NCBI RefSeq assembly: GCF_051106095.1
Contig: NC_135787.1
Location: 176,077,501-176,141,500, forward strand
DNA from: Pogona vitticeps
Lineage: Eukaryota > Chordata > Lepidosauria > Squamata > Agamidae
Direction: 5' to 3'
DNA length: 64,000 nucleotides
Shown in pieces: positions 45,220-54,979 of the stretch. Positions within the stretch are counted from its first letter, which is position 1. The number at the start of each line of letters is the position of its first letter. The notes beneath the pieces are model-generated. The model made no database searches. It had not been told where the DNA came from and saw only the letters and a program-made list of their open reading frames with translations. Position numbers and translations under genes: made by a program.

Positions 45220-48200
45220 CTGTTTAGTCGTTTAGTCGTGTCCGACTCTTCGTGACCCCATGGACCAGAGCACGCCAGGCCCTCCTGTCTTCTACTGCCT
45301 CCCGGAGTTGTGTCAGGTTCATGTTGGTTGCTTCGCAGACACTGTCCAGCCATCTCATCCTCGGTCGTCCCCTTCTCCTCTTGCCATCACACCTTCCTAA
45401 CATCAAGGTTTTTTCCAAGGACTCTTTTCTTCTCATGAGATGGCCAAAGTACTGGAGCCTCAGCTTCAGGATCTGTCCTTCAAGTGAGCATTCAGGGTTG
45501 ATTTCCTTTAGAACGGATAGGTTTGTTCTCCTTGCAGTCCAGGGGATTCTCAAGAGCCTCCTCCAGCACCACAATTCAAAGGCATCAATTCTTCGGCGGT
45601 CTGCTTTCTTTATCGTCCAGCTCTCACTTCCATACATCATGACAGGAAAAACCATAGCTTTGACTATTCGGACTTTTGTTGGCAAGGTGATGTCTCTGCT
45701 TTTCAAGATGCTGTCAAGATTTGTCATCGCTTTCCTCCCAAGAAGAAGGCGCCTTTTAATTTCAGGGCTGCTGTCTCCATCTGCAGTGATCATGGAGCCC
45801 AGGAAGATAAAATTTGACACTGCCTCCATATCTTCCCCTTCTATTTCCCAGGAGGTGATGGGACCAGTGGCCATGATCTTAGTTTTTTTGATGTTGAGTT
45901 TCAGACCGTTTTTTGCACTCTCCTCTTTCACTCTCATTACAAGGTTCTTTAATTCCTCCTCACTTTCTGCCATCAGAGTGGTATCATCTGCATATCGGAG
46001 GTTGTTGATATTTCTTCCGGCAATCTTAATTCCGGCTTGGGTTTCTTCCAGTCCAGCCTTCCGCATGATGTATTCTGCATATAAGTTAAATAAGCTGGGG
46101 GACAATATACAGCCTTGCCGTACTCCTTTCCCAATTTTGAACCACTCAGTTGTTCCATGACCAGTTCTAACTGTTGCTTCCTGTCCCACATATAGGTTTC
46201 TCAGGAGACAGATAAAGTGGTCAGGCACTCCCATTTCTTTAAGAACTTGCCATAGTTTGCTGTGGTCCACACAGTCAAAGGCTTTCGCATAGTCAATGAA
46301 GCAGAAGTAGATATTTTTCTGGAACTCTCTGGCTTTCTCCATAATCCAGCGCAAGTTAGCAATTTGGTCTCGAGTTCCTCTGCCTCTTCGGAATCCAGCT
46401 TGTACTTCTGGGAGTTCTCGGTCCACATACTGCTGAAGCCTACCTTGGAGGATTTTGAGCATAACCTTGCTAGCGTGTGAAATGAGTGCAATTGTACGGT
46501 AGTTGGAGCATTCTTTGGCACTGCCTTTCTTTGGGATTGGGATGTAGACTGATCTTTTCCAATCCTCTGGCCACTGTTGAGTTTTCCAAACTTGCTGGCA
46601 TATTGAATGTAGCACCTTAACCGCATCATCTTTCAAGATTTTAAATAGTTCAACTGGAATGCCATCACCTCCACTGGCCTTGTTGTTAGCCAGGCTTTCT
46701 AAGGCCCACTTGACTTCGCTCTCCAGGATGTCTGGCTCAAGGTCAGCAACTACATTGTCTGGGTTGTCCGGGATATCCAAATCTTTCTGATATAATTCCT
46801 CTGTGTATTCTTGCCACCTCTTCTTGACGTCTTCTGCTTCTGTTAGGTCCCTCCCATTTTTGTCTTTTATCATGTTCATCTTTGCGCAAAATGTTCCTCT
46901 AATATGTCCAATTTTCCTGAACAGATCTCTGGTCTTTCCTTTTCTGTTATCTTCCTCTATTTCTTTGCATTGTTCATTTAAGAAGGCCCTCTTGTCTCTC
47001 CTTGCTATTCTTTGGAAGTCTGCATTCAAGTTTCTGTAACTTTCCCTATCTCCCTTGCATTTTGCTTCCCTTCTCCTCTCTGCTATTTCTAAGGCCTCGT
47101 TGGACAGCCACTTTGCTTTCTTGCATTTCCTTTTCTTTGGGATGGTTTTCGTTGCTGCCTCCTGGACAATGTTACGAGCCTCTATCCAAAGTTCTTCAGG
47201 CACTCTGTCCACCAAATCTAGTTCCTTAAATCTGTTCTTTACTTCCACTGTGTATTCATAAGGGATTTGGTTTAGATTATACCTGAGTGGCCCAGTGGTT
47301 TTTCCTAATCTCTTCAGTCTAAGCTTGAATTTTGCTATGAGAAGCTGATGATCAGAACCACAGTCAGCTCCAGGTCTTGTTTTTGCTGACTGTATAGAGC
47401 TTCTCCATCTTTGGCTGCAGAGAATATAATCAATCTGATTTCGATATTGCCCATCTGGTGATTTCCATGTATAGAGTCGCCTCTTGTGTTGTTGGAAAAG
47501 AGTGTTTGTGATGACCAGCTTATTCTCTTGACAAAACTCTATTAGCCTTTGTCCTGCTTCGTTCTGAACTCCAAGGCCAAACTTCCCTGTTGTTCCTTTT
47601 ATCTCTTGGCTCCCTACTTTAGCATTCCAGTCCCCTAGAATGAGAAGAACATCTTTCTTTGGTGTCAGTTCTAGAAGGTGTTGTAAATCTTCATAGAATT
47701 GTTCAATTTCAGTCTCCTCAGCAATGCTGGTTGGTGCGTAAACTTGGATTATTGTGATGTTGAATGGTCTGCCTTGGATTCGTATTGACATCATTCTATC
47801 ATTTTTGAGATTGTATCCCATTACAGCTTTTCCCACTCTTTTGTTGACTATGAGGGCTACTCCATTCCTTCTACGGGATTCTTGCCCACAATAGTAGATA
47901 TGATAATCATCTGAGCTGAATTCGCCCATTCCTGTCCATTTTAGTTCACTGATGCCCAGGATGTCGATGTTTATTCTTGCCATCTCCTGTTTGACCACCT
48001 CCAGCTTCCCAACGTTCATAGATCTTACATTCCAGGTTCCTATGCAGTATTTTTCTTTGCAGCATTGGATTTTCCTTTCACTTCCAGGCACGTCCACAGC
48101 TGAGCGTCCTTTCGGCTTTGGCCCAACCACTTCATTAGCTCTGGAGCTACTTGTACTTGTCCTCCACTCTTCCTCAGTAGCATGTTGGACGCCTTCCGAC

Positions 48201-48433
48201 CTGAGGGGCCCATCTTCCAGCGTCATATCTTTTAGCCTTTTGTTTCTGATCATGGGGCGTTCTTGGCAAAGATACTGGAGTGGCTTGCCATTTCCTACTC
48301 CAGGTGGATTGCGTTTAGTCGGAACTCTCCACTATGTCCTGTCCGTCTTGGGTGTCCCTGCACGGCATAGCCCATAGCTTCTCTGAGTTACTCAAGCCCC
48401 TTCGCCACGACAAGGCAGCAATCCATGAAGGAG
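45220..48433 (-). mobile_element. Full-length Bov-B (RTE) LINE with perfect 12-bp TSD
   Basis: A 3.2-kb element in antisense orientation in MTPN intron 2, flanked by the 12-bp direct repeat CAAAATGAGAAT (45208-45219 and 48434-48445). Its 5' end reads TCCTTCATGGATTGCTGCCT on the minus strand and its 3' end is the Bov-B terminus GTCGGACACGACTAAACGAC. One uninterrupted ORF of 1009 codons fills most of it. The perfect target duplication, complete ends and open frame point to a recent insertion. Bov-B is known for horizontal transfer among squamates, ruminants and others. Confidence 0.95.
45224..48253 (-). CDS. Bov-B LINE ORF: endonuclease-reverse transcriptase, 1009 residues
   Basis: Encodes the RTE-type replication protein that nicks target DNA and reverse transcribes the element's RNA. 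The apurinic-like endonuclease spans about residues 70-310, with TWNVR (74-75), SELKW (E103), GDWN (D208), IDYI (D275) and SDH (300-302), all catalytic positions present. The reverse transcriptase spans about 530-800, with FIDYAKAFD (D654, D660), GVRQGCILSP (710-719) and YADD (754-757). The C-terminal part has the LEGQILKLRLQYFGHLMRR and GKRRRGRPRMRW blocks and ends VHGVTKSRTRLND in the 3' terminus. No stop or frameshift is seen. It may still be coding-competent; expression is unknown. The first in-frame Met at 48253 was taken, and the true start could be a nearby downstream Met. Confidence 0.93.
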   Translation of the reverse strand: MIRNKRLKDMTLEDGPLRSEGVQHATEEEWRTSTSSSRANEVVGPKPKGRSAVDVPGSERKIQCCKEKYCIGTWNVRSMNVGKLEVVKQEMARINIDILGISELKWTGMGEFSSDDYHIYYCGQESRRRNGVALIVNKRVGKAVMGYNLKNDRMMSIRIQGRPFNITIIQVYAPTSIAEETEIEQFYEDLQHLLELTPKKDVLLILGDWNAKVGSQEIKGTTGKFGLGVQNEAGQRLIEFCQENKLVITNTLFQQHKRRLYTWKSPDGQYRNQIDYILCSQRWRSSIQSAKTRPGADCGSDHQLLIAKFKLRLKRLGKTTGPLRYNLNQIPYEYTVEVKNRFKELDLVDRVPEELWIEARNIVQEAATKTIPKKRKCKKAKWLSNEALEIAERRREAKCKGDRESYRNLNADFQRIARRDKRAFLNEQCKEIEEDNRKGKTRDLFRKIGHIRGTFCAKMNMIKDKNGRDLTEAEDVKKRWQEYTEELYQKDLDIPDNPDNVVADLEPDILESEVKWALESLANNKASGGDGIPVELFKILKDDAVKVLHSICQQVWKTQQWPEDWKRSVYIPIPKKGSAKECSNYRTIALISHASKVMLKILQGRLQQYVDRELPEVQAGFRRGRGTRDQIANLRWIMEKAREFQKNIYFCFIDYAKAFDCVDHSKLWQVLKEMGVPDHFICLLRNLYVGQEATVRTGHGTTEWFKIGKGVRQGCILSPSLFNLYAEYIMRKAGLEETQAGIKIAGRNINNLRYADDTTLMAESEEELKNLVMRVKEESAKNGLKLNIKKTKIMATGPITSWEIEGEDMEAVSNFIFLGSMITADGDSSPEIKRRLLLGRKAMTNLDSILKSRDITLPTKVRIVKAMVFPVMMYGSESWTIKKADRRRIDAFELWCWRRLLRIPWTARRTNLSVLKEINPECSLEGQILKLRLQYFGHLMRRKESLEKTLMLGRCDGKRRRGRPRMRWLDSVCEATNMNLTQLREAVEDRRAWRALVHGVTKSRTRLND

Positions 48434-48880
48434 CAAAATGAGAATGAAACCTAGAAAAACTGTGTGGAGAAAGTGTCTGCAAGGGGAAACTGAAACATTA
48501 TAGGTCAGGTATCATCACTACCTCCTTCCTCTTGATCTTCTCTTGCAAATGTCTTGGCCCTTTAATGGTGTTTTCAGTGAGCACAGGTTTGGCAAAATGC
48601 TTTTACAGAAATAAGACAGTTCTGCTGATAATTGTGTTTAACAGTATTGCAGCTGATTCTTTATAACTGTTGTATGCAACCATATCCTTTTTGGTAGGGG
48701 GGCCCTTCCCAAAAATGAGATTTCGGCATCACCAAGGATAAGGAAACCTTCACTCACTTCTTTTTACCACCAATTTTCAAGTCTTTTTGAAGTATTATAA
48801 TTAAGTTATTATAAATGTTCCATGATTGGTATACACTAAGTAAACTTTATACTATTCAATTTCTTTTCTCCTTTATATAG

Positions 48881-48964
48881 GCTCCAGACAAACACAGTAT
48901 CACTCCACTCCTTTCAGCAGTTTATGAAGGCCATGTCTCTTGTGTGAAGTTACTCCTGTCAAAG
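48881..48964 (+). CDS. MTPN: Myotrophin, coding exon 3 (residues 63-90)
   Basis: Third coding exon, 84 bases in phase 0, reading [20 protein letters not shown] then CVKLLLSK. This is the next ankyrin repeat ([24 protein letters not shown] across the junction). The acceptor is good (TTTCTCCTTTATATAG) and the donor is strong (AAAG|GTGAGC). Residue 68 is Ser; the mammalian and avian protein as I remember it has His there (KHHITPLL), so this is a possible lineage-specific substitution in the loop before the repeat helix. Confidence 0.97.
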
Positions 48965-50112
48965 GTGAGCATTGTAAATTTGCTTGGTAGTAGGATATTG
49001 ACACTCAGCCTAACAAATGGCACCCTGCTTTAAATTTTACCATGATGGCATTATAAAAGGATCTATTGTGTAGTGGGTCCTGTACAAAAATAAAAATTGA
49101 AGACCTTCCTTGTTGCTTACCAGTTTTAGAAAGATGAGGGACAAAAGGAGGGAAGCATTTAAAAATGTTTATTCAAATCTCAGCCTGGCACTTATATAAT
49201 GAGAATTTCAATTTTGATAAGACCTAGTCTTGCGAGCCCTTGCCCCCAGATAACCATTGTCCAGGCTACCATGTCATAAAACTCCCTGTGCAGTTACTTT
49301 GATAGAGTTTGAGGGGGGAGCCATTTTCAACATGCCCAAAGATGTATGAGAAAGTGAGAGTCCTGAATTTTGCAACATTTGCATCTTGAGGACTTGTTTT
49401 AAAATCTGTGAAATGCTAAAGCTGTCAGACCAATATTCTGTGTTACACCAATTTATTATGTGTGTCTTTCTTCAAGGTCTTGGGCAGATATTTCCCTATG
49501 CTGCTACCTGACATACTTGAGAGGACATATTTATTAGCTCCTTTACTGTGACCCTCTTCATCTGCAAAGGATGTGCTCAGTTGTTGAGCAAAAGTAGCAT
49601 GTTTCAAGCACACCTGGTTTAGCAGCTTGTACAGGCTTTCTTTTTTTGACTAGTGCGAACCCTTAAGGAAATCAAATTAACCTTTTTTTTCCCCTCTCCC
49701 CCTTAGAATAGAAGCATTTTTCTTCCCCTCTCCCCCTTAGAATAGAAGCATAGTTTGATCTGTCACAAAACAAGTTCATTAGTTTCTACCGTAATGACTT
49801 ATTTGTGGCAGGAAATTCATTGTCACTTTAATCATTGACGTGTATAGGTGCTATAACTGAGGGTTTAACTTCTGGATTAACTGGTTAAGTGGATATTTGA
49901 AGCCAAGGGTTGTTTGTTTAATTTGGTTCTTTACATTCTCTTTATATAAAAATAGTGGGTGTTGTGTAGCGGTATCACTTAGTTTAAATAAGGCCTCTGT
50001 ATTAGAATTAGGCTTGTTTTGACTGGAGAGAAAAATATTTTGCTGTAAATAAATTAAAGCACAGATCCCAGAACTCTTGTCTTCTGAGGTGCAAAGACAT
50101 TTACATGGAATT
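48965..50112 (+). other. MTPN: MTPN intron 3, proximal unassigned DNA
   Basis: Unique-looking intron except for a 29-base direct duplication (49689-49717 and 49723-49751, each holding CTCTCCCCCTTAG), which looks like a doubled splice-acceptor-type tract. Confidence 0.5.
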
Positions 50113-50120
50113 CTCTATAT

Positions 50121-50256
50121 CAGTGGTTCTTAACCTTTGTTACTCGGATGCTTTTGAACTGCAACTCCCAGAAACCCCAGTCAGGACAGCTCATGGTGAA
50201 GGCTTCTGGGAGTTGCAGTCCAAAACTCCTGAGTAACCCAAGGTTAAGAACCAGTG
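50121..50256. mobile_element. hAT-like MITE, tandem copy A
   Basis: 136 bp with inverted ends CAGTGGTTCTTAACCTTTGT and CCAAGGTTAAGAACCAGTG and internal complementary segments (TTGAACTGCAACTCCCAGAA / TTCTGGGAGTTGCAGTCCAA). It is flanked by CTCTATAT on both sides (50113-50120, 50257-50264). Confidence 0.9.
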
Positions 50257-50264
50257 CTCTATAT

Positions 50265-50400
50265 CAGTGGTTCTTAACCTTTGTTACTCGGATGTTTTTG
50301 AACTGCAATTCCCAGAAACCCTAGCCAGCACAGTTGGTGGTGAAGGCTTCTGGGAGTTGCAGTCCAAAACTCCTGAGTAACCCAAGGTTAAGAACCAGTC
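50265..50400. mobile_element. hAT-like MITE, tandem copy B
   Basis: 136 bp, same family and orientation as copy A, differing at roughly ten sites. It starts directly after the middle CTCTATAT and is followed by a third CTCTATAT (50401-50408). Confidence 0.9.
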
Positions 50401-50451
50401 CTCTATATGATGACTCCAGTTTTCTCAAACTGTGGAAAATAGACATACTGA

Positions 50452-50865
50452 AGAGCCTTGTCATGCAGTGGGTAAATGCTGTACTGCAGCCAAACCTGTG
50501 CTCATAATCCAGGATTCAATCCCGGGTAGCCAGCTTAAGGTTGGCTCAGCCTTCTATCCTTCTGAGGTCAGTAAAATGAGGACCCAGTTTGTTGGGCGGG
50601 ATATGTAGCTTGTATAATTACCGTATTTTTCGCACCATAAGACACACTTTTTCCCCACAAAACAGGGGGGTGGAAAGTCTGTGCGTCTTATGGAGCGAAG
50701 AAAACAGATTATATTTTCCTGTTTTCTTCTCCTAAAAAATTGGTGCGTCTTATGGAAAGGTGCGTCTTATGGAACGAAAAATACGGTAACTTGTAAACCA
50801 CCCAGAGAGTGCTTGAAGTGCTATGGGGTGGTATATAAGCAGCATGCTTTCTTGCTTTTTATTTT
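50452..50865 (+). mobile_element. Sauria-type SINE split by a MITE
   Basis: The head 'agccttgtcatgcagtgggtaaatgctgtactgcagcc' and B box 'aggattcaatcccggg' run to 'gcttgtataat' at about 50618. After the MITE at 50619-50788 the tail resumes (AACTTGTAAACCACCCAGAG ... GGGGTGGTATATAAGCAGC). This is the same family as 33183-33424 but in the sense orientation. Confidence 0.85.
50619..50788. mobile_element. Palindromic MITE, CCGTATTTTTCGC family, copy 2 (nested in SINE)
   Basis: Ends TACCGTATTTTTCGCACCAT and GGAACGAAAAATACGGTA with TA duplication. It is the reverse complement of the copy at 33981-34149, including the GGGGGGTGGAAAGTCTGTGC segment. It inserted into the Sauria-type SINE after that SINE landed. 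Confidence 0.9.
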
Positions 50866-50949
50866 GAAAGCTCGGATATAACAGTTAAGCTACTTTGGAT
50901 AGGAACATATTGTGACACTACATTTTGAACTAAAATCATGTGTGTCATA

Positions 50950-51647
50950 ATTTTTTAAAAATTTTTGCAAACTTACAGCTTGGGGAGAGTTTTTCGGCCC
51001 CATGGAGTCTCAATTGTGGGGTCCCACAGGGGTCGATCATCTCCCCAATGCTGTTCAACATCTATATGAGACCGCTGGGTGGGGTCATCAGGGGGTTGTG
51101 GAGCATTATGTCATCAGTACATTGATGACACTCAGCTCTACATCTCCTTTTTCACCAACCGCAGGAGATGCCGTTCTGTCCCTTCAGCGCTGCCTGGGGA
51201 CTGTACTGCAATGGATGCAGGAAAGCGGGCTGAGGCTGAACCCGGACAAGACCAGAGGTACTGAGGGAGGGCGCCCCCACAGTTGGGGGCCTGGGAAACT
51301 CCCTCTCTTTTGGGGGGTGACTCTTCCCGCCAAGGATGGGGTCCGCAGCTTGGGGATCTATCTGGACCTGGCGCTCACTATGGAAATTCAGGTGGCGTCG
51401 GTGGTCCGTACCACCTTTTTTCATCTTCAGCGGATAGCCCAGCTGCGGTCCTATCTCGATGTTGGGGCGCCCACTGCCTTGGTGCATGCACTCGTAATCT
51501 CAAGATTAGACCACTGTAATGCGCTCTACGTGGGGCTGCCTTTAAGGCTGTTGTGGAAACTCCAGGTGGTGCAGAATGCAGCAGCCAGACTACTTGTGAA
51601 TTTCATTGTATGGGTATACTGTGTATATACTTACAATGACAATAAAT

Positions 51648-51687
<40 letters not shown>

Positions 51688-52215
51688 TAGTGGAGTGAAA
51701 AAATACCAACACATCTCACCCACTCTGGCCACACTGCATTGGCTGCCATTCCGGTTCCGCATCGACTTCAAAGTGTTGATGCTTACGTACAAAGCCCTAA
51801 ACGGTTTAGGGCCTCGATACTTGGCGGAACACCTACTCCCATCAAGATCTACCCGTGTCACTCATGCGAGTCTGGAGGTGAGGCTGATGAGCCTAACGCC
51901 GAGGGAGGCCCAGAAGGAAAAGATAAGAAATCGGGCTTTCTTGGCGGTGGCTCCTCGCCTCTGGAACAACCTACCTCCGGAGATTTGTGTGGCTCCCTCG
52001 CTGGGTATCTTTAAAAATCAATTAAAAACATGGATGTTTCGGCAGGCCTTCCCTCCAGTCAATTATTAATGTTTTCTTTTCCTCCTCTCCCCACTGTTTG
52101 CCCCATCTCGTTGATATGTATTGTGTATTTTTATGCTGTAAGCTGCCTAGAGTGGTCTTAACCGACAAGATAGGCGGGATATAAATAAAATAAAATAAAT
52201 AAATAAAATTAAATC
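50950..52215 (+). mobile_element. L2-type LINE, 5'-truncated, broken, with small insert
   Basis: C-terminal half of a reverse transcriptase and downstream region. GVPQGSIISPMLFNIYMRPL lies in one frame (51024-51083) and YIDDTQLYISF in a second (51128-51160). The remainder, from about 51230, lies in a third frame: LVISRLDHCNALYVGLPLRL, ISPTLATLHWLPFRFRIDFK, NRAFLAVAPRLWNNLPPEIC and LKTWMFRQAFPP. At least two frameshifts therefore make it dead. It ends with a 3' UTR 'gtaagctgcctagagtgg ... gggatataaataaaataaaat'. An in-frame 90-base foreign piece lies at 51600-51692. It is related to the fragment at 2457-2768. Confidence 0.9.
51600..51692 (+). mobile_element. Short LINE-tail insert with (CTA)n inside the L2 copy
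   Basis: AATTTCATTGTATGGGTATA ... ACAATGACAATAAATTACTA, followed by about fourteen CTA units, interrupts the L2 coding sequence between ARLLV and SGVKKYQ. The 'caatgacaataaa' plus microsatellite is a typical retroelement 3' tail, so this looks like a very short 5'-truncated insertion. The frame is preserved by chance. Confidence 0.7.
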
Positions 52216-54008
52216 CAAAGTTAAATTGAAATTTCAAACCTGTAGAATTAGGTGAAGAATTTTATCATTGGCCTTCAAAGTGCTAAAGATTTTAGAACTG
52301 CTTGTAACATTTTTTTACTTTGAAAGGTTTGGAAGGTGATTTGGTTTTATATGAGCTTCACCAGCACCATATTAAATATAGTGGAATGAGTAGCAAAAGA
52401 CAGAGAAGGTTCAGAATATTTTTAGCCTGGGCTAGTGCTTCCTATGTAGATATTTTCAGATAATCAATTAAGTTTCAAATAGGTTAATACGTTAATAAAA
52501 TTCATTTTTCAGAGTTGTTGTTCATGTGGAGTACCCCCTTGTGTGGTCTTACAAGATATAAAATTTTATATTTTTCAGCTAAAATTGAAAGCACATTCAA
52601 ATGAGAAGTTGTTAAAATTAATTTTAAGTACAATTCCTGGAGGCTTAAAAAAGATTTCCATATATCTGAGCAAAACTGGACTAAATAAGAAAAATGTATT
52701 GACCGGTGATTGAGATACATATTTACATACCATGTACTAAATTAGAAATTCTATATAGGCTTCATAGTATAATGTGAGGCTACTGTTTAAGCTAAATATT
52801 AAAGCCACTATAATATATATACCTGTTCCTTTTGGTTTAGTGCCTTTTTGCAAGTAATTCCTGAGTACTTAATCCAGAGGTTGTTTGCTTTCTTTTGTTG
52901 CATTTGTGCTCTCTTTTCCTGCCACTTTCCTCAAATACTGTTACTCTAAAATGTAGAAAATGACAAGCTGAAATTGATTTATTATTTTACCAACAAATAA
53001 AGTGTACTTGGGAAAGCTTCAAGTGTTTAGACTGTAGATGATGGAGTGCTGCTTGATGCTTCTGACACACTAATCATAATGATTGGCTGTAGTCTATTAC
53101 AGCCATGATTTTGATAGAAAGTCATTATGTCTCCTTGGGACATGCATGTGGTGCTTCAGAGCTGGCTGACACCTTAATACACAAACACAGGTGAACCAAT
53201 GGAAAGTTGACCACCTATGTTAAAGGATAAAGGCAACTTTACCAGGCTATACTATATCAATTAAAGGAGTTACCATGCCTTTTTCGTTTTATTCACCAAC
53301 CCTGTTAAAAAAATAGAAATGTAATTTGTCTGAAATTATGTGACTTTATAGGCAACCCTACTCCCTCCAGCTTCAATATAGTTTTAGTATTATTACTTCT
53401 GGAGTAATGGTGGTTGTACCCTTTCGTATATAACTAGTATGTGTTTGGAATTCTAAAACTTGCAATTCTGTCTGGTTGGCAGCCTCTGAAATGAATGAAT
53501 CAAGCCATTGGTAACTCCTGAAAAACTTAAGCTTTTCAAGCATTTTGGCTATCTGCATGTGGGCGTAGAGGGAATGCTATGCAATTCTGATTTTATAAAG
53601 AGCTCTAGAAGGTCACTTGTGGGCGTAGTAGTCAGTGTTGTCTAGATTCCATTTTAATTTCTTTGTTATGTGCCTTCAGCACCACAATACTTTGGCTTTT
53701 GAGATATCTGTACAAAACGGGCTCTAGCCCACGCAAGATGCATAGTAACGTTGTGTTTCATAAAGTTTTATCAAAGCACAGAAGACTTGAGAATGGGGAA
53801 TATAGGTGTGGTTATCTATTAGGAAAGCAGGCAAGTAGACAGCCCATTTTAAGAATAACTGTTAAATTTGGTATACATGGAGTTTGGTCATCTTCAGATA
53901 ACTACAACCGAGTCTAAAAGCAACTATAATTGTGTCATTTAATTAAATGTGAGACTCCGAGAACTGTCAGTTGTTATCTGCCCCTGCAGTGCAGATGTGC
54001 ATGTATAG
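52216..54008 (+). other. MTPN intron 3, unassigned DNA
   Basis: AT-rich intron without a supported exon or repeat. Confidence 0.5.
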
Positions 54009-54010
54009 TA

Positions 54011-54417
54011 CAGTAGTGCCTCACATTACTATGTTAATTCATTCCAGCGAAATCGCTGTAGAACGAAAACATCTTAATGCGAAAATAAAAAGCCCATTGA
54101 AACGCATTGAAAACCCTTCAATGCGTTCCAGGGGGCTGGAAACTCACCGTCCAGCGAAGATCCTCCATAGGGCAGCCATTTTCGGTGGCTGTCTTGTGAG
54201 GAATCCATCCCAGAAAACAGCGGGGAGGCCATTTTGAAACCCGGAGGCCATTTTGAAACCGCAGATCAGCCTTAGAAAAATGGTTGTTTTGCGAAGAATC
54301 GGTTCCTGAAGCAGGGAACCAATCATCGCAAAGTGGAACAAGCCCATTTAGATCATCATTTTGCGATCGCAAAAACTTCATTGTAATGCGGGGCAATCAT
54401 AATGCGAGGCACCACTC
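54011..54417. mobile_element. Palindromic Tigger/pogo-like MITE, copy 6
   Basis: CAGTAGTGCCTCACATTACT ... AATGCGAGGCACCACTC with TA at both sides (54009-54010, 54418-54419). Internal blocks are as in the other copies. It lies about 470 bases before MTPN exon 4. Confidence 0.88.
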
Positions 54418-54892
54418 TAGAGAGAAACAAAGTTTCACAAATTAGGGTATACTATGACTTGATATACAACACAAACTATGGAATTGTTTAAAACCCATCT
54501 TTTTCATTCCAAATTATTTGGAAATTATCTCTTTGTAAGCTCATTTTAAACACACAATGCCATATCAAGCTAGTGCATTCTAGCTGAATTAATTATACAA
54601 GTAATAAAGTAACCTAATCACAGTAAATTGTTTAAAATACTCAGTTTCAGTACATAACCACAAACATATCAATACATCAGAAAGTGTTTCTGGTACATAT
54701 AATTTTCCTTGTAGTTTATGTGCAGTGACACATATGAGATGCTGAGCAGCATTTTGAAAACCTCTGTAGTTCAGAAGAACCCATGACTGATGTGTTATTT
54801 CAACAGATGGCCACTTGAAGAAACACATTTTCAGGTGAGCAACCTGTTTTTCCACCTCTTTCTTTAAAATGACGGCTCTTATCTTTTTACAG

Positions 54893-54979
54893 GGTGCTGA
54901 TAAAACTGTGAGAGGGCCAGATGGACTAACTGCCTTTGAAGCCACTGACAATCAGGCAATCAAAGCTCTTCTCCAGTGA
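54893..54979 (+). CDS. MTPN: Myotrophin, coding exon 4 and stop (residues 91-118)
   Basis: Last coding exon, 28 codons plus TGA. It reads [20 protein letters not shown] then QAIKALLQ and stop, the conserved C terminus of myotrophin (third full ankyrin unit and capping helix). The acceptor is strong (CTCTTATCTTTTTACAG). Residue 97 is Arg; I recall Lys in mammals. The exon continues directly into the 3' UTR. Confidence 0.97.
   Translation, partial: GADKTVRGPDGLTAFEATDNQAIKALLQ

Noticed and set aside
45252-46160. 302-residue plus-strand open frame
   Set aside because: It lies entirely antisense to the Bov-B ORF and has no family features; it is a shadow of that coding sequence.
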